Assembly (NCBI GenBank): GCA_900315395.1
Contig: OMZC01000073.1
Coordinates: 1-33,250, forward strand
Source of the DNA: an uncultured Gammaproteobacteria bacterium
GTDB taxonomy: Bacteria; Pseudomonadota; Gammaproteobacteria; Enterobacterales; Succinivibrionaceae
Length of the DNA: 33,250 nucleotides
Reading direction: 5' to 3'
A program made the translations under genes and the position numbers. Of the stretch, positions 1 to 8,148 are shown one piece after another. The notes below the pieces were generated by a model. The model made no database searches and was not told the DNA's origin. It worked only from the letters and a program-made list of their open reading frames with translations. The first letter of the stretch is position 1; the number at the start of each line of letters is the position of its first letter.

Positions 1-2
1 TG

Positions 3-113
3 GCTAGACTTCAGTTACCTCTGTCAGAACACAACTCAAATTATATTGAGCTAAACTTAGATCTGAAACTGGGTCTTGGGAAAGTTACTATTGATGGTAG
101 CTGGTGGATATAA
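3..113 (+). CDS. C-terminal fragment of an unidentified protein (cut by window edge)
   Basis: The frame is open from the left edge to a TAA at 111-113 and encodes about 36 residues, ending in a Leu/Asp/Gly-rich stretch and a final GSWWI. The composition looks like real protein and no other plus frame stays open this far from the edge. The stop overlaps a possible GTG start at 104, as in translationally coupled genes. I do not recognise the family. A chance open frame cannot be excluded because only 37 codons are visible. Confidence 0.35.
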   Translation, partial: ARLQLPLSEHNSNYIELNLDLKLGLGKVTIDGSWWI

Positions 114-472
114 TTCAAACCATTATATTGTTAGTTTCAGCTATTGCTGCTGCTTATGCTGTAATTTAGCATCGAAAATTAACCAAAAGACCTCAATACT
201 TCAAGTTATTCTATCTGATACTTCTAGATGAGAGAATTGTTGAAGCAAGTTCGAACGTGTACAAGATGATAACCTCAAAAAAAATTTTTATGAGGTTTTA
301 ATTCAACAGTCTACAGAAGACAAAAACGAAGTTGAGTCTTTAAAAATAATCCTTAATAGATATGAGTTCTACGCAACTTGAATTAAGAAAAGAAAAAGAT
401 TGTAAAACTTTGTTCCAAGAATTTGAAAAAGTTATGGAAGATTGGGAAAGACATAACTTAAAGAGTTATTAG
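104..472 (+). pseudogene. Apparently decayed gene for a membrane-anchored, coiled-coil-like protein
   Basis: From GTG at 104 the frame reads as a typical membrane helix (about 20 residues: ILLVSAIAAAYAVI), then meets TAG. After the stop the same frame continues with plausible protein to about 300. Further Lys/Glu-rich, coiled-coil-like pieces lie in shifted frames: around 290-390, and 362-472, where an ATG starts 36 residues before TAG. Several short pieces of protein-like sequence joined by stops and frame changes suggest a broken gene. The family is not recognisable. A small intact ORF at 362-472 is the alternative, but no clear ribosome-binding site precedes it. Confidence 0.3.
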
Positions 473-516
473 AAAACGATTTATTGTTAACAGTATTGCT
501 CTAACCTGATTGCATA

Positions 517-560
517 CCCCCATTGTTACAGATTCTGCTTACAATGGGGGTTGTTTTTTA
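517..560 (+). terminator. Rho-independent terminator, rightward
   Basis: A perfect 10-bp inverted repeat, CCCCCATTGT at 517-526 and ACAATGGGGG at 541-550, encloses a 14-base loop and is followed by TTGTTTTTTA. The U-rich side is on the plus strand, so it ends transcription coming from the left edge. Its tail overlaps the stop codon of the minus-strand gene that ends at 558. An intact terminator suggests the region to its left was once a normal transcription unit. Confidence 0.8.
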
Positions 561-1202
561 TGCTCTCAAACCTCTAACCGAAGTACAGGTATGAAGCTTT
601 GGAATTCTCTTTAAAAGTTCAATCACTGAACTTGAAAAATCAGCTTCACTGATAAAGCTGTCGCCTTCTAATCCGACAGGCAACACATCATCATGAAACT
701 CGAATTTACCTGAAGCATATCCTTCTTTATCTAAGAGCAATGGAGGGCAGAGAACTGACCACTTTACATTTCTGCATAATGACAGTCTCTTGTATGCATT
801 GATGCAGAGTCTTTCATGTTTTAGTTCACTGTCATCTAAGATCTCATTGTCACCAGATCCTACATAACGCTGTCTGGTGTTATCTGAATACAGGAAGGTA
901 CAACTACCTAACTCTAAGAGCTTTACCTCACTGTCTTTTAAGATTTCAAGTAAATGCCATAATGGCAGATCGTCTGATGAGAACTTAGAAATAGAAAGAA
1001 AAGATATGGTATCAATTACATAGTGACAATCTTTAACATCGTCTTTTGTAAGCTCAAGGCAAGGCTTAATTAAAACCTTGCCGTTACCTGGAACATTAGA
1101 GAAACTGTCAACAACACAAACTGAAGCTATACCCTGTTCTTCAGCTTTTAGAACAATCTTGCTGCCAATGGAGTTATTTGCACCTAATACAGCGATCTTC
1201 AT
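558..1202 (-). CDS. NAD(P)-binding Rossmann-fold protein (YwnB/COG2910-like)
   Basis: This 214-residue protein starts with a beta strand and dinucleotide-binding loop, MKIAVLGANNSIG, a variant of GxxGxxG at residues 7-13. The central HLLEILK and LLELGSCTFLY segments and the late SFISEADFSSSVIELL stretch match the pattern of the atypical short-chain dehydrogenase group that includes YwnB. These are NAD(P)H-binding proteins of mostly unknown substrate. The classical YxxxK pair is not evident, so catalysis is uncertain. The start is the ATG at 1202, preceded by AGAAGG about 5 bases upstream. It lies 2 bases behind the HNH endonuclease gene and is almost certainly cotranscribed with it. Family assignment is by pattern memory. 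Confidence 0.7.
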   Translation of the reverse strand: MKIAVLGANNSIGSKIVLKAEEQGIASVCVVDSFSNVPGNGKVLIKPCLELTKDDVKDCHYVIDTISFLSISKFSSDDLPLWHLLEILKDSEVKLLELGSCTFLYSDNTRQRYVGSGDNEILDDSELKHERLCINAYKRLSLCRNVKWSVLCPPLLLDKEGYASGKFEFHDDVLPVGLEGDSFISEADFSSSVIELLKRIPKLHTCTSVRGLRA

Positions 1203-1204
1203 AA

Positions 1205-2227
1205 TTAACCTTCTCTAGGATGCATTGGTAAAGCATCGATTAAAGAAAACTCTCCGTACTTTAACCAATTCTCAAATCTGATATCGTTATGCCACTTTAA
1301 GTATTCTGGATTTGGCCAGTATTCTTTATTCTCAGGTAAAGACAGCTTTTTACCATCTAATTCAGAATACTCAGGATCCAAATTTAACTTCATATTCTTT
1401 GAGATTTTTACTCTTACAGAGCCATCAGTATCGTAATAGAAAGTTAAATAACCTTTTGAGAATAAATGGTGAATATCAGAACGTAAAACCACGCCATTGT
1501 TCAGGTCAAGATATCTGTCATCATAAATTGTCTTGATATGAGCAACAGATAAAGCTGGCATTAGAGTACAGCCAGTAACAGCACATTTAAAACCGTAGGC
1601 AGATAGTAGCTTGGTTCTATACTGAGAAGCCTGCTCAGCACTCTTATGGATAGAAGCTACGTAATAAATGCCTGGCCAAGTGCAGGATGACTGATCGATT
1701 TGAGTCTTACGTCTTTCTAGACAAACCTTTTTTAAGTACATACCAAAAGGTTCATCACTAGGAATAGTTACACGTGATCTGTCATCAAAATTGATGTTGA
1801 ACATTTCAGGTATGTGAACCATGTTCTTTCTGATAAAGATAAAAGAGCCATCAGCAATGTAGCAGCTTAAAGGATCATTCATATCTGCTTTGAACTCTTT
1901 TGCTCTTCTTAAGAAGTCATTCAAGTTCATATAGCCTGATAGCACACCATATTGATTCCAACATGATGTAATATCCATATTAAGATGCTTTAAAAAGAAA
2001 CCACCGCCACAGATAACCTGCTCACCATCCTTCTCTACTAAGAAAAGGACAAGAGAACCTGGAGGGGGTAATTCCTCATCACTCTTATCATGAGCAAATT
2101 CTTCAAACGGAGTGTACCAACAGTTAGTTACAGATGATCCGTTTGATATGAAGTTTGACTTAATAACCTGATACCAGTTATAAGAAACCTTACATATAAG
2201 GATTTTAGAATCTACATTGTTATTCAT
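1205..2227 (-). CDS. HNH endonuclease with N-terminal sensor-like domain (COG3440-type)
   Basis: The protein has 340 residues. The C-terminal nuclease domain (about 195-325) holds CAVTGC at 215-220, AHI with H230, and NNGVVLRSDIHHLFSKG from 243, giving the His-Asn-His set H230, N244 and H253 or H254. It ends with the family's YLKWHND segment. The N-terminal half has the PPGSLVLFLVEKDGEQVICGG and CWNQYG features that I associate with putative restriction endonucleases of this architecture. The domain may recognise modified DNA, but this is inference. The ATG at 2227 has AAGGAG 7 bases upstream. No methyltransferase is beside it, so it is either a modification-dependent or orphan nuclease. The gene behind it, 2 bases away, encodes a Rossmann protein. 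Confidence 0.8.
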   Translation of the reverse strand: MNNNVDSKILICKVSYNWYQVIKSNFISNGSSVTNCWYTPFEEFAHDKSDEELPPPGSLVLFLVEKDGEQVICGGGFFLKHLNMDITSCWNQYGVLSGYMNLNDFLRRAKEFKADMNDPLSCYIADGSFIFIRKNMVHIPEMFNINFDDRSRVTIPSDEPFGMYLKKVCLERRKTQIDQSSCTWPGIYYVASIHKSAEQASQYRTKLLSAYGFKCAVTGCTLMPALSVAHIKTIYDDRYLDLNNGVVLRSDIHHLFSKGYLTFYYDTDGSVRVKISKNMKLNLDPEYSELDGKKLSLPENKEYWPNPEYLKWHNDIRFENWLKYGEFSLIDALPMHPREG

Positions 2228-2542
2228 ATCAAGCTCCTTATCCGATATCTAAAGTTTAAAAGCGTTCTATGAAAAATTCCATAACTATCTTAAGAATTTG
2301 CAAATCGTGACACAGACAAGAACAAAATCTTGAGCTGAAATCTTAATAAGCTGTTATGGCAGCATGAACCAAGCTGATTTTACCTAGTAAATCTATCTAC
2401 TCACTATGAATGCTTTGTGCGAAAAATGAGTATACAAAATTGACTGCACGATTTTATGTTATACAAAATTTTGATAGACACTTCACATTTTAGCAAAATT
2501 TTACAATAATTTTTTATCTTATATTTCAACATGTTATTTCAA
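2228..2542. other. AT-rich intergenic region, upstream half
   Basis: This lies between the divergent HNH gene and the first symporter. No open frame with a ribosome site was found. At 2472-2487 TGATA-N6-TCACA matches the CRP consensus at 8 of 10 positions, a weak hint of catabolite control. The promoter of the leftward HNH gene should also lie here, but no convincing -35/-10 pair stands out. Confidence 0.3.
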
Positions 2543-2556
2543 TGAAACCGATTACA
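2543..2556. promoter_or_regulatory. Upstream LacI/GalR-family-like operator of the first symporter
   Basis: TGAAACCGATTACA fits the GalR/LacI-family consensus TGNAANCGNTTNCA at every fixed position, with the central CG at 2549-2550. It shares the core AAACCGAT with a second site at 2791-2798, in reverse orientation and about 244 bp away, at the transcription start of the sodium/sugar symporter. A repressor binding both by looping would be the natural reading, as in the E. coli gal operon. The binding protein is unknown. Confidence 0.5.
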
Positions 2557-2777
2557 TAAATTAAAAAATTGTTACATTTTTTAGAATTTTATTCAGATTT
2601 ATATTTTGCATAAAATTAACCTAATTTATTTTTATCCCTTTGAAATTTAAGTACTTTTTAAACTGTATTTTTGCAACTAATACTGAGATTTACTTCACTA
2701 AATAAAAAATCTTAACGATACGGTTTTTGGCAACTTTTACGCCTTATGCGACAGGTGGTTGAAAAGAAAATTTTTTG

Positions 2778-2800
2778 TATAATCACCTCGATCGGTTTTA
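2778..2800 (+). promoter_or_regulatory. Promoter -10 and overlapping downstream operator, first symporter
   Basis: A perfect TATAAT lies at 2778-2783, followed by CACC and then the operator half ATCGGTTT at 2791-2798, the reverse complement of the upstream operator core. The operator centre is 10 bases past the -10 box and so covers the start site. No good -35 is visible at 16-18 bases, which suggests activator help. The second symporter promoter has the same layout: TATTAT, CACC, and an operator centre at the same distance. Confidence 0.55.
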
Positions 2801-2853
2801 GAGGCAGTTTATAAGCCTTTAAGATTTTTATTTCAAACACAAGGTTAGTTAAT

Positions 2854-4515
2854 ATGGAAAATGTAGTTGCAGGCTTAAGCACCATTGATTACGTAATCTT
2901 TGGTATTTATGCCCTTGTTGTAATTGCAATTGGTCTATTCGCTTCAAAGAAGAACACCAAGAGCGCAGAAGGCTACTTCTTAGCAGGTAAGTCAATTCCA
3001 TGGTGGGCCGTAGGTGCATCATTGATTGCTGCAAACATCTCTGCTGAGCAGTTCATCGGTATGTCAGGTTCTGGCTATGCTATCGGTTTCGGTATCGCAG
3101 CATACGAGTTCATGGCAGCTATCACCTTAATTCTTGTTGGTAAGTACTTCTTACCTATCTTCATCGAAAAAGGTATTTATACAATTCCTGAGTTCGTTGA
3201 GAAGCGTTTCAACAAGACCTTAAAGACAATTCTTGCTGTATTCTGGATCTGCTTATACATCTTCGTAAATCTGTCATCAGTTCTTTACTTAGGTGGCTTA
3301 GCATTAGAGACAATTTTAGGTATTCCTATGATGTACACTATCTTAGGTTTAGCTGCATTCGCTCTAATCTACTCTGTTTACGGTGGTCTATCAGCTGTTG
3401 TATGGACTGACGTTATCCAGGTTGCAGTTCTAGTAATCGGTGGCTTTGCAACATCATACTTAGCATTAAAGCTAATCGGTGGTGACGCAGGTGCTTTCTC
3501 AGGTTTAGGTACCTTAATCAACGAGATCCCAGATCACTTCACCATGATCTTAGACCAGTCAAATCCACAGTTTAACAACTTACCTGGTATTGCTGTTCTA
3601 ATCGGTGGTCTATGGGTTGCTAACTTATACTACTGGGGCTTCAACCAGTACATCATTCAGCGTACCTTCGCTGCTAAGTCAGTTGATGAAGCTCAGAAGG
3701 GTTTAGCATTTGCTGCATTCTTAAAGTGCATCACCCCTATCATCGTTGTAATTCCTGGTATCGCTGCATACTACATCACTGTACAGAACCCAGCTCTATT
3801 AGAGCAGTTGCAGGCAACTTATGGTGACATCGTAGCTAACAACATTCCTACTGCAACACAGACAGACCGTGCTTACCCATGGGTTGCACAGTTATTACCT
3901 ATCGGTGTTAAGGGCTTAGTATTCGCAGCTCTAGCAGCAGCTATCGTTTCATCTTTAGCTTCAATGTTGAACTCAACAGCTACTATCTTCACAATGGATA
4001 TCTACAAAGAGTATATCAACAAGAATGCTTCTGATATCGCATTAGTAACTGTAGGTCGTATCACTGCTATTGTAGCTTTAGTAATCGCTATCTTCTTAGC
4101 TCCAATGTTAAGCTCTTTAGGTCAGGCATTCCAGTACATCCAAGAGTACACCGGTGTTGTTTCACCTGGTATCTTAGCTGTATTCTTATGCGGTCTGTTC
4201 TACAAGAAGGCAAACTCAAAGGGCGCTGTTGTTGGTGTTCTAGCATCAATCGTAATCGCTCTGTTACTGAAGTTCTTACCTATCAAGATGCCATTCATGG
4301 ATCAGATGTTATACACCTGCATCCTAACCATCGCTATCATCGTATTCGTTTCATTATCAACTAACGAAGGCGACGACGATGCTAAGGCTATTGTTACTAC
4401 CTCAAAGACCTTCAAGACTTCAGGTGGTTTCGCAATCGCATCATATGCAATTCTGTTAATCGTTGCTGTAATTTACGCAGCATTCTGGAACCCAAGCTTA
4501 GGCTTTGCATTCTAA
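2854..4515 (+). CDS. Sodium/sugar symporter, SSS family (vSGLT-like), copy 1
   Basis: This 553-residue membrane protein is strongly similar to Vibrio SGLT, the Na+/galactose symporter, from memory of that sequence. Diagnostic blocks are GYFLAGKSIPWWAVGASLIA (41-60), ANISAEQFIGMSGSGY (60-75) and GGLWVANLYYWGFNQY (251-266). Residues equivalent to the vSGLT galactose site are present: Q66, E85, N257, gate Y260, K291 and a Gln near 427. The vSGLT Ser91 position is Ala88. Sodium-site serines fall at S366-S367. It appears to end after helix 13, lacking the last helix of vSGLT. The ATG at 2854 follows AAGG. Likely substrates are galactose or glucose-type hexoses. It is followed by its own terminator and an 80%-like paralogue. 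Confidence 0.9.
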   Translation: MENVVAGLSTIDYVIFGIYALVVIAIGLFASKKNTKSAEGYFLAGKSIPWWAVGASLIAANISAEQFIGMSGSGYAIGFGIAAYEFMAAITLILVGKYFLPIFIEKGIYTIPEFVEKRFNKTLKTILAVFWICLYIFVNLSSVLYLGGLALETILGIPMMYTILGLAAFALIYSVYGGLSAVVWTDVIQVAVLVIGGFATSYLALKLIGGDAGAFSGLGTLINEIPDHFTMILDQSNPQFNNLPGIAVLIGGLWVANLYYWGFNQYIIQRTFAAKSVDEAQKGLAFAAFLKCITPIIVVIPGIAAYYITVQNPALLEQLQATYGDIVANNIPTATQTDRAYPWVAQLLPIGVKGLVFAALAAAIVSSLASMLNSTATIFTMDIYKEYINKNASDIALVTVGRITAIVALVIAIFLAPMLSSLGQAFQYIQEYTGVVSPGILAVFLCGLFYKKANSKGAVVGVLASIVIALLLKFLPIKMPFMDQMLYTCILTIAIIVFVSLSTNEGDDDAKAIVTTSKTFKTSGGFAIASYAILLIVAVIYAAFWNPSLGFAF

Positions 4516-4536
4516 TTAACAGTTAATTAAATCTCT

Positions 4537-4566
4537 AAGCCCTGCCCTGTGCAGGGCTTTTTGTTT
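4537..4566 (+). terminator. Rho-independent terminator after symporter copy 1
   Basis: A 9-bp stem, AAGCCCTGC at 4537-4545 and GCAGGGCTT at 4551-4559, with a 5-base loop CCTGT, is followed by TTTGTTTT. It lies 21 bases past the stop codon, so the two symporters are separate transcription units. Confidence 0.9.
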
Positions 4567-4863
4567 TGGTTTTATTCATAAAATTTAGCGTTCAAACCGT
4601 AAATAAAAAAACACCTTCGACAAGATCCAGTCTCCAACCAATAACCGATTCCCCTAACCTCAAGATTACTTCTAAAGCCATTGTGAAAATCATCAATGCA
4701 AACTTATAAGCATTTAACTTCAAGTTAATTTGATAAACATCCTAATGCCTCATTAAGAAACATCTCAAACAAACGTGCCAAGAAAAAGTGGCACAAGATC
4801 ACAAAAATGAATTTTATCTAATTTTTAACTTATTCTTATTTATCATATAGTTAGTTAAATCTA
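4567..4863. other. AT-rich intergenic region between the symporters
   Basis: No open frame with a ribosome site was found. AACCGATT near 4643-4650 weakly resembles the operator core of copy 1 but lacks the outer bases. Otherwise nothing recognisable. Confidence 0.3.
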
Positions 4864-4871
4864 AAACGTTT
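4864..4871. promoter_or_regulatory. Upstream operator-like palindrome of symporter copy 2
   Basis: AAACGTTT is a perfect palindrome with the central CG typical of LacI-family operators. An identical core lies at 5083-5090, 219 bp downstream, on the start site. The paired arrangement copies that of symporter 1, but the core sequence differs (AAACGTTT against AAACCGAT). Confidence 0.45.
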
Positions 4872-4897
4872 ACGATTTGTTTAATTTGCTAACACAA

Positions 4898-4917
4898 ATT
4901 GTGAAAATGCTTACAAA
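4898..4917. promoter_or_regulatory. Possible CRP-type site
   Basis: TGTGA at 4900-4904, six bases, then TTACA at 4911-4915 matches the CRP consensus at 9 of 10 positions. It is about 175 bp upstream of the likely transcription start, which is far for direct activation. Control of a sugar transporter by CRP is plausible, but this rests on one motif. Confidence 0.3.
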
Positions 4918-5048
4918 ATTCATTTCTCTGTTTTTATATATTTACTTGATCTTTAAACACTTTTTCTAAATTATTTATAACAATGTTCATTGTAAAATAC
5001 TTTCGATTTTTACGAATTTTCAATTAAAAATAGAGTAAATAGCTAGAG

Positions 5049-5092
5049 TTGCAATGTTTTTAAATACTGCTATTATCACCGTAAACGTTTGT
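5049..5092 (+). promoter_or_regulatory. Promoter and downstream operator of symporter copy 2
   Basis: TTGCAA at 5049-5054 and TATTAT at 5071-5076 are separated by 16 bases, a reasonable sigma-70 promoter. CACC follows, then the palindrome AAACGTTT at 5083-5090, whose centre lies 10 bases past the -10, exactly as in copy 1. Repressor binding here would block initiation. Confidence 0.55.
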
Positions 5093-5129
5093 ATCGTTTC
5101 AATTAGTCAAATAAATAAAGGGAAAACAC

Positions 5130-6791
5130 ATGGAAACTGTAACTTCTGGTTTATCTACCATTGATTACATCATCTTTGGTATATATGCTATCGTTGTCTT
5201 GGTTATCGCCCTTTCAGCTTCTCGTAAGAATCACAAGAGTGCTGAGGGTTATTTCTTGGCTGGTAAGTCAATTCCTTGGTGGGCTGTTGGTGCATCACTG
5301 ATTGCTGCTAATATTTCAGCAGAACAGTTCATCGGTATGTCAGGATCTGGCTACGCTATCGGTATGGGTATTGCTGCATACGAAATCATGGCAGCTGTTA
5401 CCTTAATCTTAGTTGGTAAGTACTTCATTCCTATCTTCATCGAAAAAGGTATTTACACCATTCCTGAGTTCGTTGAGAAGCGCTTCAACAAGACCTTAAA
5501 GACAATTCTTGCAGTTTTCTGGATCAGCTTATACATCTTAGTTAACTTAACCTCAGTTCTATACTTAGGCGGTTTAGCATTAGAGACAATCTTAGGTATT
5601 CCTCTAATGTACTCAATCTTAGGTTTAGCTGCATTCGCTTTACTATACTCAGTATATGGCGGTCTATCAGCTGTTGTTTGGACTGACGTTATTCAGGTTG
5701 CAGTTCTTGTAATCGGTGGCTTTGCAACATCATATGTTGCTCTAAAGTGGATTGGTCAAGGCGAAGGCTTCATGGCAGGCTGGTCAGCCTTAGTTAATGA
5801 TGTACCAGAGCACTTTGAAATGATCTTAGACAGATCAAATCCAAACTTCTCTCAGTTACCTGGCATCTCAGTTCTAATCGGTGGTCTTTGGGTTACTAAC
5901 CTTTACTACTGGGGCTTCAACCAGTACATCATTCAGCGTACCTTCGCAGCTAAGTCAGTACATGAAGCTCAGACCGGTCTTGTATTTGCTGGCTTCTTAA
6001 AGTTAATCATTCCTTTAATCTGCGTAATTCCAGGTATTGCAGCTTACTACATCACTGTTCACAATCCTGCTTTATTAGACTCATTAAAAGAGCAGTATGG
6101 CAACCTTGTAATAAACAACATTCCTACAGCTGAACACCCTGATAAGTCATATCCTTGGGTTGCACAGTTACTACCTACAGGTCTAAAAGGTGTTGTATTC
6201 GCAGCTTTAGCAGCAGCTATCGTATCATCACTAGCTTCAATGCTAAACTCAACTGCAACTATCTTCACCATGGATATTTACAAAGAGTACATCAATAAGT
6301 CAGCTTCAGACTTATCATTAGTAAGAGTAGGTCGTTTAACCGCTATCATCGCTTTAATAATCGCAATCTTTATTGCTCCTCTATTAAGCTCTTTAGGTCA
6401 GGCATTCCAGTTCATTCAAGAGTACACCGGCGTAGTATCACCTGGTATCTTATCTGTATTCTTATGCGGTCTGTTCTATAAGAAGGCAAACTCAAAGGGC
6501 GCTGTAGTTGGTGTATTATGCTCAATCGTAATCGCATTCTTACTAAAGTTCTTACCTTTACAGATGGGTTTCTTAGATCAGATGTTCTACAACTGGATTT
6601 TAACCACTGCAATCATCGTATTCGTTTCATTATCAACTAACGACGGTGATGACGATCCTAAGGCTATCGTAACCACAGCTAAGACTTTCAAGACCACTGG
6701 CGGTTATGCTGTAGCAAGCTATGCAATCTTAATTATCGTAGCTGTAATCTACACCGCTTTCTGGAACGTTAAGTTAGGTTGGGCTCTATAA
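5130..6791 (+). CDS. Sodium/sugar symporter, SSS family (vSGLT-like), copy 2
   Basis: This 553-residue paralogue of the preceding gene has the same length and no obvious gaps against it. Substrate-site equivalents Q66, E85, N257, Y260 and K291 and the Ala at 88 are all kept, so a shared or closely related sugar is likely. Most differences fall in the periplasmic-loop regions near 206-245 and 305-340 and in the termini. RNA start: ATG at 5130, preceded by AAAGGGAAAA about 6 bases upstream. It has its own promoter, operator pair and terminator, so the two copies can be expressed independently. A recent tandem duplication with regulatory divergence is the simplest reading. Confidence 0.9.
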   Translation: METVTSGLSTIDYIIFGIYAIVVLVIALSASRKNHKSAEGYFLAGKSIPWWAVGASLIAANISAEQFIGMSGSGYAIGMGIAAYEIMAAVTLILVGKYFIPIFIEKGIYTIPEFVEKRFNKTLKTILAVFWISLYILVNLTSVLYLGGLALETILGIPLMYSILGLAAFALLYSVYGGLSAVVWTDVIQVAVLVIGGFATSYVALKWIGQGEGFMAGWSALVNDVPEHFEMILDRSNPNFSQLPGISVLIGGLWVTNLYYWGFNQYIIQRTFAAKSVHEAQTGLVFAGFLKLIIPLICVIPGIAAYYITVHNPALLDSLKEQYGNLVINNIPTAEHPDKSYPWVAQLLPTGLKGVVFAALAAAIVSSLASMLNSTATIFTMDIYKEYINKSASDLSLVRVGRLTAIIALIIAIFIAPLLSSLGQAFQFIQEYTGVVSPGILSVFLCGLFYKKANSKGAVVGVLCSIVIAFLLKFLPLQMGFLDQMFYNWILTTAIIVFVSLSTNDGDDDPKAIVTTAKTFKTTGGYAVASYAILIIVAVIYTAFWNVKLGWAL

Positions 6792-6833
6792 AGATTAAAC
6801 CTCATATAACTACATTTCATATTAACTAACCTT

Positions 6834-6860
6834 AAGCTCTGCTCTGCAGAGCTTTTTTTA
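6834..6860 (+). terminator. Rho-independent terminator after symporter copy 2
   Basis: AAGCTCTGC at 6834-6842 pairs with GCAGAGCTT at 6846-6854 around a 3-base loop and is followed by TTTTT. The stem is similar in form to the terminator behind copy 1. Confidence 0.9.
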
Positions 6861-6949
6861 TTTGAGGAAGATGCAATTAAGAAATGAGGTTAACTTCAGA
6901 GCTGTAAAATCACAGAGCTTTTAATGAAATGAAGTAAGTTAATTTAAGA

Positions 6950-8101
6950 CTAATCCTGAGGCAAAGCTGGCAACTCGTGATCTTTACCGATACACTCTTG
7001 ATACCAAGAGGTAAAGATTTTAGGAGTTGAGTTTTCTTTTAAAGCTTTAAAGTAATCGTAGCAAAGTTGCTTTGAGCTTATGAGTTCTTCGTTAATCCCC
7101 TGTTCTTGAGCAATAAGAGCTAGAACATGTTTTAATTTCTTTACAGCCTTACCTACATTTCTGTCCGATAAGATATGCTCAATTGGGTATTCAATTGAAG
7201 CTTCTACAGGAACCTTTTTAGCTTCATTAAACCATGCTATAACCTGTTTGCCATATTGCCTTATAGCACCTGGTTTTACCCCTGCTTTGGCAAGTGAACC
7301 TATTGAGATTGTCTTTAATCTTGCAATTGGTGTTAGAGCGCAGCCTGTAATGATCCTGTTTAAAGCTACATTCTGTTCCATGCCAAATTCCATGCGCTTT
7401 TTACATAGATGCTTTAACACTGTAAGTTCAGCTTTACTCAAAGATCCTGCCCCTTTTACCCCAAGATAAGCAGTTTCAGGTACAGGGATCACCTTACAAT
7501 TGTCTTTTTGGAGTTTCATCTCATCATAGAACCAGTGCAATCGAGGATCTGAGGACTTGAACTTTAATAGAAGATTTTGATAGAGAAGATTTAAATAAAG
7601 CACGTCATTTGCTGCATACACAATCTGTTCATCGGTCAAAGGACGCAATGACCAGTCAGATCTGGTCTGATCTTTTGGTAAAGATACGTCAAGCTCTTCT
7701 TCTAAAGATGCCTGAAGACCTTTTGAATATCCAAGACCTAAAAAAGCCATCAGAAGTTGCAGATCAATACATTTTTCAGGAAGAGTATTCTCAAGTCTTA
7801 ACTTGTATGCTTCAAAAGACAGAATTTCAAGATCTTCTCTAGCTGAAAAGAACAGACAATTTGCCTTAGTATTTACAAAAGCTTTTATAAAAGAGCTGAT
7901 ATCAAGAGCATGAGGATCGACAATATAGACGGTATCGTCAATGCCTACTTGAATTAAATCTAAGATAGGATAATAAGTCTTAGTTCTTGTAAATTCAGTA
8001 TCAAAACTTACGTTCTTATCTTCAGATAGTGATGATAAAAACGTATTTAAGATATTTAATGAAGTCTCATTATCAACTAAGACAATATTATTAGTGCTCA
8101 T
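6950..8101 (-). CDS. rnd: Ribonuclease D
   Basis: This 383-residue protein compares with 375 in E. coli. It is a DEDDy 3'-5' exoribonuclease that trims tRNA precursors. Exo I is FDTEF with D34 and E36. Exo II is SAREDLEIL with D90. Exo III is YAANDVLYL with Y162 and D166. An HRDC nucleic-acid-binding domain follows at roughly 215-300. The ATG at 8101 has AGGAGAG about 4 bases upstream. The gene lies 47 bases behind fadD on the same strand, the order also found in E. coli, and probably closes the serC-fadD-rnd transcription unit. Confidence 0.95.
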   Translation of the reverse strand: MSTNNIVLVDNETSLNILNTFLSSLSEDKNVSFDTEFTRTKTYYPILDLIQVGIDDTVYIVDPHALDISSFIKAFVNTKANCLFFSAREDLEILSFEAYKLRLENTLPEKCIDLQLLMAFLGLGYSKGLQASLEEELDVSLPKDQTRSDWSLRPLTDEQIVYAANDVLYLNLLYQNLLLKFKSSDPRLHWFYDEMKLQKDNCKVIPVPETAYLGVKGAGSLSKAELTVLKHLCKKRMEFGMEQNVALNRIITGCALTPIARLKTISIGSLAKAGVKPGAIRQYGKQVIAWFNEAKKVPVEASIEYPIEHILSDRNVGKAVKKLKHVLALIAQEQGINEELISSKQLCYDYFKALKENSTPKIFTSWYQECIGKDHELPALPQD

Positions 8102-8148
8102 GTGCTCTCCTGTATTGCGAGCACATTATAGAATAAGAAAAAGGTAAT

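Noticed and set aside
2761-2783. TTGAAA as -35 for the first symporter promoter
   Set aside because: Spacing to TATAAT is 13 bases, too short for sigma-70.
6896-6925. CAGAGCT repeated around a possible hairpin downstream of rnd
   Set aside because: The copies are direct, not inverted, so no stem forms; not a terminator.
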